This document shows, piece after piece, positions 1 through 8,053 of a stretch of DNA of 64,000 bases. Numbering within the stretch: position 1 is the first letter of the stretch; every line of letters begins with the position of its first letter. The notes beneath the pieces are model-generated. The model worked only from the letters and a program-made list of their open reading frames with translations. It was not told the DNA's origin and searched no databases. The position numbers and the translations under genes were made by a program. The stretch covers positions 1 through 64,000 of the forward strand of contig CBDICS010000002.1 in NCBI GenBank assembly GCA_965277415.1, written 5' to 3'. Origin of the DNA: JAHDHW01 sp965277415 (lineage in GTDB: Bacteria > Bacteroidota > Bacteroidia > Chitinophagales > Saprospiraceae).

Positions 1-957
1 AGTATTGCTATTTTGCTACATGATATTGGTCATGGTCCTTTTTCCCATGCATTGGAGCATACATTAGTGGATGCGCATCATGAAGATTTATCCGTTCTTT
101 TTATGGAAGAGCTGAATGATCAATTTAATGGTGAACTTGATCTCGCTATAGAAATTTTTGAAGATCGTTATAAAAAACGATTTTTACACCAATTGGTTTC
201 TGGTCAATTGGATATGGATCGAATGGATTATTTGAATCGAGATAGTTTTTTTACGGGCGTTTCGGAAGGCGTGATAGGTTATGATCGTATTATAAAAATG
301 TTGTCTGTAGTAGATAATGAATTGGTTGTTGAAGAGAAAGGAATCTATTCAATAGAGAAGTTCTTAATTGCTCGAAGGTTGATGTATTGGCAAGTTTATT
401 TACACAAAACTTCTTTGGTCGCCGAACAAATGCTGATTAAAGCATTAAAAAGAGCAAAAAATCTAGCCAATAAAGGCGTCGAATTAGATGGTTCAATTCC
501 TTTGAAAAAATTCCTGTATAGCTCTTTAAACTCAAGGGATTTTAAAAATAATCGAAATGAATTATTAACTGAATTCGCCAAATTAGACGATTTCGATATA
601 ATTTCTGCTTTGAAAAGCTGGAGGAATCATGATGACTTTACCCTCTCTTTCTTATCTAAAAGTATCATGGATCGAAAATTATTTCGTGTTGAATTAAATA
701 ATGAACCTTTCAAAAGTGACTATACGAAAAAACTGCGTCTGAAATTATTAGAAAGTCTAAGTAAAAAAGAAATGGACTTGGATTACTTATTTTTTGAAGG
801 CACCGAAACAAATAGCGCATATAGTACATCTAAAAAAGAAATTAAAATTCTTTTTAAAAATGGAAAGATAAAACCTATGTCTGCATTTGCTGATCATGGA
901 ATACATCCAAAAATAATTACCAAGTATTATTTATGTTATCCGAAAGTTATCTATTAG
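1..957 (+). CDS. HD-domain phosphohydrolase, 5'-truncated by window edge
   Basis: The reading frame is open from base 1, so the true start lies upstream; 318 codons are visible. The first residues contain the metal-binding signature HDIGHGPFSH (visible residues 7-16) of the HD superfamily, in the dGTPase/YpgQ-like form that hydrolyses (deoxy)nucleotide phosphates. A second block, LVSGQLDMDRMDYLNRD (near residue 65-81), is the conserved downstream Asp-rich motif of the same family. The rest is helical with no membrane segment, so a cytosolic enzyme is expected. The substrate cannot be read from the sequence. The family call is firm; the link to dNTP metabolism is inferred from the family. Confidence 0.85.
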   Translation, partial: SIAILLHDIGHGPFSHALEHTLVDAHHEDLSVLFMEELNDQFNGELDLAIEIFEDRYKKRFLHQLVSGQLDMDRMDYLNRDSFFTGVSEGVIGYDRIIKMLSVVDNELVVEEKGIYSIEKFLIARRLMYWQVYLHKTSLVAEQMLIKALKRAKNLANKGVELDGSIPLKKFLYSSLNSRDFKNNRNELLTEFAKLDDFDIISALKSWRNHDDFTLSFLSKSIMDRKLFRVELNNEPFKSDYTKKLRLKLLESLSKKEMDLDYLFFEGTETNSAYSTSKKEIKILFKNGKIKPMSAFADHGIHPKIITKYYLCYPKVIY

Positions 958-1123
958 ATTTGTAAGACTGTGACTGTATAAAATAAACATACTATAAAAT
1001 TCTTACCGATTAACATTCAAGCTGGAGATTTCAAAACATGCTTAGACTTTGACAAGTTTAACCCTTAATCAGATATAATCATCTGAGATAATATTATTTT
1101 TTTAATCAAAAACAATTCATTTA

Positions 1124-2608
1124 ATGATGAAAAGATTGAACCTTATTCTAACTGTTGCATTTACTCTTTTTGCATTTGCTACATATGCCCAACCAGGTGA
1201 TATACCTAATCAAGAGCCCGGCAAATGTTATGCAAAATGTATGATTCAAGATGAATACGAAAACCAAACAGAAACAATTGTTGTAAAACCTGCCACCTCA
1301 AGAGTTGAAGTTGTTCCTGCTGTTTATGGCACGGAGACAGAAGAAGTACTTGTAAAAGCGGCTTCTCAACGTATCGAGAAAAAACCTGCTCTTTACACTA
1401 CTCAAACTGAAAGATACAGAGTTGGATGTCCTGCTGGCTATATGGATGGCTTGGCTGAAAATGGAAATGGAAAAGACGAGTGTTATAAAATGGTTCCTGT
1501 ACCAGCAACTTACAAAACTGTAACAGAAACATATGTGGTAAAAGAAGCTTCTTCTAGAATGGTTGCAAAGCCTGCTGTTTATAAAGATATAACAGAGACT
1601 GTAGTCGTAAAAGAAGCAACTACTCGTTTGGAAACTGTACCTGCTGTTTACGAAACAAGAACTATTGATAATGTACTTTTAGAAGCTGCTTCTTCTCGTA
1701 TTGAGAAAAAGCCAGTCCCTTATACTACTGCTACAGAAACTATCGTTACTCGCCCAGCTTCAACTAAATGGGTTAAGAAAAAAGCGGATAGAAATTGTCT
1801 TTCTGCTGATCCTAATGACTGTCTTGTATGGTGTTTGGTTGAAGTTCCTCAACAAACTCGTACTGTGACAAAACAAGTATTAGGTACATGTGATGCTGGT
1901 TGGACTCAAGTTGGTGAGCAATGTACTCGTGAGACACCAATTCCTGCTAAGTTTGGTACAAGAACGGAGAGAGTTGTAGCATCTCCTGCTACTACAAGAG
2001 AAGTAACTGTTCCTCAAGAAACAAGAACTATCAAGAAAAAAGTATTGGTTACACCTGCTACTGAAGAAGCCGTTAATATTCCTGAAGAAACAAAAACGAT
2101 TTCGAGAAGAGTTGTAGATACACCTGCTTCTACAAAGAAAGAAACCGCTAATCCAATATATAAAGAATACACAAGAAGAGTAAGATCAGGATGTCCTGAT
2201 GGCTATACTTGGGCTAATGCTAGCAACCCTTCTGATGATTGTATCAAAGTAATTGAGATTCCTGCTCAATATGGTAAGTCAACGAAGAGAGTAGTTTCAT
2301 CTCCTGCTACTACACGTAAAATCGAAGTACCTCAAGAAACTCGTACAGTAACGAAAAGAGTATTGGTTAAGCCAGGTGGATTTACGGAGTGGAGAGAAGT
2401 TGTTTGTGGTAATGATATCACTTCTGCATTGGTTCGCCAAGTACAACAAGCGCTTATGTCAAGAGGTTATGATGTTGGTACAGCTGGTGCTGATAATGTA
2501 ATGGGACGTGATACAAAAGCTGCGCTTATCAAATTCCAAAAAGACAATGGGCTTCCTGTAGGAAACCTTGACTTCGAGACTTTGAAAAAATTGGGTATTA
2601 ATAGATAA
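1124..2608 (+). CDS. Exported repeat protein with C-terminal peptidoglycan-binding domain
   Basis: The 494-residue product begins MMKRLNLIL and has a signal peptide of about 22 residues ending near TYAQP, so it is exported. The middle (about residues 40-430) is built from degenerate ~20-35-residue modules with the pattern V-x-x-PA-x-x-x-x-V-x-P-A-x-Y-x-T-x-T, repeated well over ten times. Two Cys-containing inserts of the form R-x-GCP-x-G-Y occur at about residues 96 and 356. The last ~60 residues (VRQVQQALMSRGYDVG ... AALIKFQKDNGLPVG) form a PG_binding_1 domain, which binds peptidoglycan. A periplasmic or wall-associated structural role is inferred. ATG at 1124 or 1127 could both start it. 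A strong terminator follows at 2770. Confidence 0.75.
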   Translation: MMKRLNLILTVAFTLFAFATYAQPGDIPNQEPGKCYAKCMIQDEYENQTETIVVKPATSRVEVVPAVYGTETEEVLVKAASQRIEKKPALYTTQTERYRVGCPAGYMDGLAENGNGKDECYKMVPVPATYKTVTETYVVKEASSRMVAKPAVYKDITETVVVKEATTRLETVPAVYETRTIDNVLLEAASSRIEKKPVPYTTATETIVTRPASTKWVKKKADRNCLSADPNDCLVWCLVEVPQQTRTVTKQVLGTCDAGWTQVGEQCTRETPIPAKFGTRTERVVASPATTREVTVPQETRTIKKKVLVTPATEEAVNIPEETKTISRRVVDTPASTKKETANPIYKEYTRRVRSGCPDGYTWANASNPSDDCIKVIEIPAQYGKSTKRVVSSPATTRKIEVPQETRTVTKRVLVKPGGFTEWREVVCGNDITSALVRQVQQALMSRGYDVGTAGADNVMGRDTKAALIKFQKDNGLPVGNLDFETLKKLGINR

Positions 2609-2769
2609 GTAAGTAGCCGTAAAGAATTATGTTAATAATATTTGATGAGTCGAAAAATGATAAGTGTTTGACTGTAAGGAAATAACGTTCGTTTTTTGAC
2701 TCTATCTCAAAAAAATATTATTAATATAATTTAGGCCAATTACTTAGTCGTAAAGAAATATTTTAATAA

Positions 2770-2809
2770 GAACCCTTGCTGGCTTTGCTAGCAAGGGTCT
2801 TTGTTTTTT
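2770..2809 (+). terminator. Rho-independent terminator after the PG-binding protein
   Basis: An ACCCTTGCT / AGCAAGGGT stem closes a short loop and is followed by a T-rich run (TCTTTGTTTTTT). It sits 160 bases past the stop at 2608. The 316-base gap around it otherwise shows only the promoter-like box at 2877. Confidence 0.8.
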
Positions 2810-2849
2810 AGGTGCAATAAATAGGGCAGGGGGTGACCAGAATTAAGAG

Positions 2850-2884
2850 TTTGTAATTTCTGTAGGTATTAAACACTATCTTTG
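2850..2884 (+). promoter_or_regulatory. Putative Bacteroidota promoter of the MFS gene
   Basis: TATCTTTG at 2877-2884 fits the Bacteroidota -7 element TAnnTTTG, and TTTG at 2850-2853 could be the -33 element. The 23-base spacing is a little long compared with the usual 17-23. The start codon at 2925 would leave a leader of roughly 37 bases. Confidence 0.45.
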
Positions 2885-2924
2885 CTTCCTTTTCCTGAAG
2901 TTGTATTAATTTTGAATTTCTCCA

Positions 2925-4112
2925 ATGAAGAATGAAAACATGATATTGTTGATGCTAGCAGTCACCCAGTTTACTCATATTCTGGATTTTATGATTGTTA
3001 TGCCTCTAGGTGCTCAATTCATTGAGGTTTTTGAAATCACACCAACTCAATTTAGCTGGATCGTATCTGTGTATGCGCTTGCGGCTAGTGTGATGGGTTT
3101 GTTTGGAGCGATGTATATAGATCGGTATGATCGGAAGGTGGCTTTATTAGTTTGTTATGCCGGTTTTACAATAGGTACTTTTGCTTGTTCTTTTGCTTCT
3201 GGTTTCGTTTTCTTTTTAATAGCGAGGGCATTTACAGGGCTATTTGGAGGAATACTAGGGGCTTTAGTATTAGCAATTGTAGCAGATATTACTCCTTTAG
3301 AACGAAGGGGAAAGTCTGTAGGAATCATTATGACTGCTTTTTCCGTCGCTTCTGTAGTAGGTGTTCCCTTGAGTTTGTGGATAGCTGCTTTGACGGATTG
3401 GAGGGCTCCTTTTATAGCTGTTGGAGTGATGGCCTCAATTATGATGTTGCTATTATGGAAATTTATGCCATCTATGACGGTTCACTTCCAACATTCAAAT
3501 ACCAAACAAGCTCCACTGAAAGCTTTGCAAAATATAGCTAAAGATAATAATCAACTAAAAGCCCTATTCTTTTCGATCGTTCTAATATTAGGACATTTTA
3601 CGATTATTCCTTTTATCGCTACGTATATGGAATTAAATATCGGTTTTTCAAAGTTTGAAATTCCATATATTTATTTAGCAGGCGGTTTACTCACGGCAGT
3701 ATTGCTTCCATTTGCAGGTTGGTTGTCAGATAAATATGGGCATCAGAAAGTTTTTATCTTTTCCAGTATTTTTGCTTTATTTTCAATTTATGCCATTACG
3801 AACCTTCCACCAGTATCTCTTACCATTGCGCTGATTGTCACTTCTTCATATTTTGTAGCTTCTAGTGGGAGAAATGTACCTGCTACCACAATGGTTACTT
3901 CTGTTGTAAAGACAGAAAATAGGGCTAGTTTTATGAGCGTTCGGTCATCAGCAAATGAACTTGCTTTATTTCTCGGCTCATTTATTGCAGGTATGATTAT
4001 TGAAGAAAATGAGCATGGTGGTCTTGCCAATTATGAATATGTGGGTTATGTAGCAATAATCATGAGTATATGTGCAATTATTTTGTCAAGACAATTAACA
4101 TTAAAAGCATAA
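2925..4112 (+). CDS. Major facilitator superfamily efflux transporter
   Basis: The 395-residue protein is almost entirely hydrophobic, with about 12 membrane-spanning segments. The loop between helices 2 and 3 carries MYIDRYDRKVAL (about residues 63-74), a variant of MFS motif A. A central cytoplasmic linker (about 185-205) separates two six-helix halves. The N-terminus TQFTHILDFMIVMPLG matches the drug:H+ antiporter-1 type (arabinose efflux permease-like proteins). It probably exports a small molecule across the inner membrane; the substrate is unknown. It lies alone between a terminator and a gap, so it is probably monocistronic. Confidence 0.85.
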   Translation: MKNENMILLMLAVTQFTHILDFMIVMPLGAQFIEVFEITPTQFSWIVSVYALAASVMGLFGAMYIDRYDRKVALLVCYAGFTIGTFACSFASGFVFFLIARAFTGLFGGILGALVLAIVADITPLERRGKSVGIIMTAFSVASVVGVPLSLWIAALTDWRAPFIAVGVMASIMMLLLWKFMPSMTVHFQHSNTKQAPLKALQNIAKDNNQLKALFFSIVLILGHFTIIPFIATYMELNIGFSKFEIPYIYLAGGLLTAVLLPFAGWLSDKYGHQKVFIFSSIFALFSIYAITNLPPVSLTIALIVTSSYFVASSGRNVPATTMVTSVVKTENRASFMSVRSSANELALFLGSFIAGMIIEENEHGGLANYEYVGYVAIIMSICAIILSRQLTLKA

Positions 4113-4299
4113 ATTTCGAATCCCCTAAAGAAGTTTAATTTTTAGACACTTTATTTATTCCGTGTCTCTAAACCTTACTATATAAAAGCATTTTAGTCTT
4201 CTAGCCTCCCTTTTTTAAGGGAAGATTAATATTTTATAATAGCTTTTTAGCGTTAAGTAAACGTGAAGAATTATTTTAAAAAATTTTGAAATCGAGAAA

Positions 4300-4605
4300 A
4301 TGAATAACAATTATCATTTCATGGTAGATTTTTTGATGCCGGAGGTTCTTACTGAAGACTTTATGAAATTAATTCCATATCAACGATCAGCAGTAAATCG
4401 TTTTTTTTCAGAAGGTAAATTAGCAAATTATGCACTTTCACTTGAAAACTCCAGATTATGGGCAGTATTCAAGGCAAATTCTGAAATGGAAGTCATGGAT
4501 ATGATTGCTGATTTGCCACTCACTTCTTTTATGGAAGTTGAAATCAGTATGTTAACGTTTTATAATACAGCAAGCGTTGATGTTCCAAATTTTTCATTGA
4601 ATTAA
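4300..4605 (+). CDS. Muconolactone isomerase-like (dimeric alpha-beta barrel) small protein
   Basis: This is a 101-residue soluble protein. The segments LIPYQRSAVNRFFSEGKLANYALS, read in two halves (residues 26-37 and 38-49), and SRLWAVFKANSEMEVMDMI (residues 51-69) follow the pattern of the MIase/YciI-like ferredoxin fold, in which two subunits form a beta barrel. Bacteroidota have many such stand-alone copies with no known substrate, so isomerase activity should not be assumed. No operon partner is close: the next gene, mnmE, starts 250 bases on and has its own promoter. Confidence 0.6.
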   Translation: MNNNYHFMVDFLMPEVLTEDFMKLIPYQRSAVNRFFSEGKLANYALSLENSRLWAVFKANSEMEVMDMIADLPLTSFMEVEISMLTFYNTASVDVPNFSLN

Positions 4606-4821
4606 GGAATTATTATTAGCGCATATTGAGGTTTAATAACCAGACTTTGTTTTAGTTATGCTATGTGGTATACTACAACAAATTGATATTTTATAATTGT
4701 AAAAGCTAGATGTTCGATAGGAGCATTTAGCTTTTGTAATTTCCGAGCTTTTAACCATTGTTAAAGTCTTTGTAAATAGATTTAAAGTCGTTTCGGGATT
4801 ATCCAAAAAACTACCAAACCA

Positions 4822-4851
4822 TTGTAAATTGCAAATTCATTCTTAAATTTG
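4822..4851 (+). promoter_or_regulatory. Promoter of mnmE, placing the transcript start at or next to the ATG
   Basis: TTG at 4822-4824 is followed after exactly 19 bases by TAAATTTG at 4844-4851, a consensus Bacteroidota -33/-7 pair. The mnmE ATG starts only four bases after the -7 box. A leaderless or near-leaderless mRNA is the direct implication. Confidence 0.6.
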
Positions 4852-4855
4852 CTCC

Positions 4856-6268
4856 ATGTCTTACACCAAGCACAATTTTAGTGATACTATCGTAGCTTTA
4901 GCCACTCCAAATGGAGTAGGGGCAATTGCTGTCATTCGACTTTCTGGGCCAGATGCCATTCAGATTGTAGATCAGGTTTTTTATAGTAAGAGTCTTCAGG
5001 AGCAAAAAACGCATACCATACATTTCGGGACGATACGAGATGAAGGCAAAATCGTTGATGAAGTGCTAGCCTCTCTTTTTATTGCACCAAAATCATATAC
5101 CAAAGAAAATGTGGTAGAGGTCAGTTGCCATGGATCCAATTATATCATTCAACAACTGATACAACTCTTTATCAAAAAGGGCGCTCGGATGGCCGAGCCA
5201 GGAGAGTTCACATTACGTGCTTTTTTAAATGGACAAATGGACTTGTCTCAGGCAGAAGCAGTAGCTGACTTGATTGCTTCCACCTCTGAGACTTCTCATG
5301 CCATTGCGATGCAGCAAATGCGCGGAGGCTTCTCGGATGAGATCAAGCAATTGAGACAGCAACTCATTGACTTTGCCAGCCTGATCGAATTAGAATTGGA
5401 TTTTTCAGAAGAAGATGTAGAGTTTGCCAATCGCGATGAATTAAAAATACTCGTCCAAAAAATACAGTCTATCGTAAAAGCACTCATTGATTCTTTCCAT
5501 TTAGGGAATGTGATCAAAACTGGAGTGAGTACCGTGATCGCCGGCCGACCAAATGCAGGCAAATCGACATTACTCAATGCATTACTCAATGAAGAGCGAG
5601 CAATTGTTTCTGAAATAGCAGGTACGACAAGAGATACCGTCGAAGAAAGTCTAAACATCAAAGGCATCCAATTTCGCTTGATAGACACAGCCGGCATTCG
5701 AAAAGCACAAGATCAGATCGAAAAAGTGGGCGTAGAAAAGACAATGGAAAAGATTTCAAAATCAACCGTAGTCATTTATGTATTCGATGTTATAGAATCC
5801 AAACCTCAAGATCTTTGGGATGATGTAGATCGTTTTTTACAAGGAAGTAAAGTCCTGACTGCCGCAAGCAAACAAATCTTTATCGCCAATAAAATGGATC
5901 TCAATCCATATACAAAACCAGAAGATTATTATAAAGAAGGACTGATCTCAAAAGAAAACCTCATCCCCATCTCTGCAAAGAATCAAATGAATATTGATTT
6001 CTTAAAAGAAAAACTCTACACAACGGTCATTGACAATCCGCAATTAATGGATCAGACCATTGTCACCAATACCCGCCATTTCGATGCGCTCAACAATACA
6101 AATGAAAGTTTACATGCCGTACTCCAAGGTATGGACTCAGGCGTCTCCTCTGATTTTATTGCACTGGATATTCGCCAAGCTTTGCACCATCTGGGAACAA
6201 TAACTGGAGAGATTTCTACCGATGATTTATTGGGGAATATTTTTTCTAATTTTTGTATTGGGAAGTGA
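4856..6268 (+). CDS. mnmE: tRNA modification GTPase MnmE (TrmE)
   Basis: The 470-residue protein has the full MnmE layout. The N-terminal folate-binding domain starts SDTIVALATPNGVGAIAVIR, a helical domain follows, and a G domain is inserted with P-loop GRPNAGKS (230-237), switch region GTTRDT, DTAG (277-280) and NKMD (345-348). The C-terminus is FCIGK, with the invariant Cys of the CIGK motif. With MnmG it installs the 5-carboxymethylaminomethyl group on U34 of certain tRNAs, in the cytosol. Length is normal for the family. The start is fixed by the conserved N-terminus. Confidence 0.98.
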   Translation: MSYTKHNFSDTIVALATPNGVGAIAVIRLSGPDAIQIVDQVFYSKSLQEQKTHTIHFGTIRDEGKIVDEVLASLFIAPKSYTKENVVEVSCHGSNYIIQQLIQLFIKKGARMAEPGEFTLRAFLNGQMDLSQAEAVADLIASTSETSHAIAMQQMRGGFSDEIKQLRQQLIDFASLIELELDFSEEDVEFANRDELKILVQKIQSIVKALIDSFHLGNVIKTGVSTVIAGRPNAGKSTLLNALLNEERAIVSEIAGTTRDTVEESLNIKGIQFRLIDTAGIRKAQDQIEKVGVEKTMEKISKSTVVIYVFDVIESKPQDLWDDVDRFLQGSKVLTAASKQIFIANKMDLNPYTKPEDYYKEGLISKENLIPISAKNQMNIDFLKEKLYTTVIDNPQLMDQTIVTNTRHFDALNNTNESLHAVLQGMDSGVSSDFIALDIRQALHHLGTITGEISTDDLLGNIFSNFCIGK

Positions 6269-6486
6269 GTTGGGAACCTCGAAAGTGATTTAATCGAAAT
6301 CATTAAATACGGGAGAGTTCTTGACGGAATATACTCCCACCTCGCAGGTGCAGTGGCTTTTGAAGCATAATATTGATGATCGGAGGGGCTAATTTTAAAT
6401 GCTCATATATAAATCTACTTAAAGATAGTATATTAGAGTTTATTGTGTTATGAAACAACACTCTTCAAGTGTAATATCTCAGCAAG

Positions 6487-7419
6487 ATGTCTATTCGAAA
6501 GAGTTTCAAAAGGTTTTTTATGAGTAAAACGTTGTTAATACCTAAAACAAAAGAAGATAATATTGATGTAAAAGCATGGCTAGATTTCATTATTGATAAC
6601 AGATATAATGATTCTCACAAAGATGTTCAAACCCTAATTTTGGATTTTTCACTTGTTGAATACATATATACAGTGCAACTTGTTTCATTAGCATGTTTAA
6701 TAGAAGAATACTATGACAAAGGCATTAAAATTGACTTTACAAATTGTATAGACAGTGTTGCTACACCGTATCTTAATGAAATTAAATTCTTTGAGTATTG
6801 GACAGATAATTTTGATAGGACTCAGTATACAAAAGTAAAAAATACCAACTGTATATGTCTTTGGAAATTACACCATTCAATGATAGATTCTTTTGTAAAA
6901 CACTTTCAAGATTTTGCAGAAAAACAATGGAAAAAGGGTAAAGATTTTTCTGGTTTAAACGTTTCATTGGGTGAATTATTAAATAATATTCAAGACCATT
7001 CGGAATCAAAAGTATCTGGTTATTCCATAATTCAATACCATCCAAGACATCAACAGTTAAGAATCTCTGTTTGTGATTTTGGTATTGGTATTCCAGCAAG
7101 TGTATGTAGATTTATGGACGGGAAGAGAGTGACCTTAACTAATGAACAAGCAATAATAAAAGCATTCGAACCTTTATTTACTGTAGGTTCCCAAAAACAT
7201 AACAAAGGACTAGGATTAGGCAACCTCAATGATAATGTATATGAACTTAATGGAAACTTAGATATTTATACTAATGATGTTATTTTAAAGGTTCAGAATA
7301 AAGAATTTAAAACTTCTTGTATTGATAAGAATATTCATGGAACGATAGTTGACGTCCTTATTGATACTAATTTACTTGAAGATATTGATGAAGAAAAGGT
7401 TAATTTTGAGCTTTTTTAA
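6487..7419 (+). CDS. STAS-like + GHKL ATPase protein (HATPase), first gene of a two-gene module
   Basis: The C-terminal half of this 310-residue protein has the GHKL ATP-binding signatures: N box LGELLNNIQDHSES (161-174), G1 box DFGIGIP (197-203) and G2 box KGLGLGN (240-246). No phosphoacceptor His domain or membrane segment is present, so it resembles anti-sigma-factor-type or stand-alone regulatory ATPases more than sensor kinases. Residues about 45-90 (VQTLILDFSLVEYIYTVQLV, then a helix) look like a STAS-type beta-alpha unit. The stop is 39 bases before a DUF4325 gene, and one terminator serves both. A partner-switching regulatory role is inferred from this pairing. MSK at 6520 is an alternative start. 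Confidence 0.7.
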   Translation: MSIRKSFKRFFMSKTLLIPKTKEDNIDVKAWLDFIIDNRYNDSHKDVQTLILDFSLVEYIYTVQLVSLACLIEEYYDKGIKIDFTNCIDSVATPYLNEIKFFEYWTDNFDRTQYTKVKNTNCICLWKLHHSMIDSFVKHFQDFAEKQWKKGKDFSGLNVSLGELLNNIQDHSESKVSGYSIIQYHPRHQQLRISVCDFGIGIPASVCRFMDGKRVTLTNEQAIIKAFEPLFTVGSQKHNKGLGLGNLNDNVYELNGNLDIYTNDVILKVQNKEFKTSCIDKNIHGTIVDVLIDTNLLEDIDEEKVNFELF

Positions 7420-7458
7420 AAGAAAAGCTTTAACTTGTTTTTAAACAGAGATTGCAAA

Positions 7459-7752
7459 ATGAATAATATAACTATCAATCTAATGGATGTAGTAAATGGA
7501 ACTGCTACAAATATAGAAGGATGTAAATTACGTTATGCCCTTGATATTCATTTAAAAAATGATCAAAAAGTGGCTATTTCCTTCAAAAATGCAACACCAA
7601 TGACTTCTTCTTTTCTTAATTCATCAATTGGAGAACTGATAGATGTGTACGGGTATAACAAAGTGGTAGAATCACTACAGTTTTTAAATGTAAATAAATT
7701 TAATGCTAATACAATAAAAAAATACTTTCTCGTTTTTAAAGACTATGCTTGA
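7459..7752 (+). CDS. DUF4325 / STAS-like small protein, partner of the upstream ATPase
   Basis: The 97-residue product starts at the ATG at 7459; the same frame is open eight codons further upstream but only from a TTG. It has the DUF4325 pattern: an N-terminal beta strand (ITINLMDVVNGTATN), then KVAISFKNATPMTSSFLNSS (about residues 36-55), in which the TSSFL segment follows a strand as in STAS anti-anti-sigma proteins, and a final strand-helix. DUF4325 proteins often sit beside or are fused to HATPase domains. Binding to the 6487 gene product is the obvious inference, but the process controlled is unknown. Confidence 0.65.
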   Translation: MNNITINLMDVVNGTATNIEGCKLRYALDIHLKNDQKVAISFKNATPMTSSFLNSSIGELIDVYGYNKVVESLQFLNVNKFNANTIKKYFLVFKDYA

Positions 7753-7773
7753 TTTGGCTTCTAATATTGTCAA

Positions 7774-7813
7774 ACAAAAAAAGCCTTTGCCTAATAAGCA
7801 AAGGCTTTTTTTG
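7774..7813 (+). terminator. Terminator of the HATPase-DUF4325 operon
   Basis: AAAGCCTTTGC pairs with GCAAAGGCTTT around a seven-base loop. The stem is flanked by A and T runs, so it can work in both directions. The rest of the 301-base gap up to the SNF2 gene has no evident gene. Confidence 0.9.
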
Positions 7814-8053
7814 TTTACTCTAATTCTTATTAATTATATAAGTTTCACCTTTCTATTAAATATATCGAAGTAAAGTGGTTTTAAAAAAAAACATTTACAC
7901 CTACTAATCTCTAAGCACCTGACAATCAATATAAAATACTTCATGTATCCAAAAACAAACAACCTTAAGCCTTAAAAGCTAAGGAATACTTCTAAAATTT
8001 ACTTATTTTTAATTCGAACAGCTTTTATTTTTATAAAATTCTAAGAGACTACT

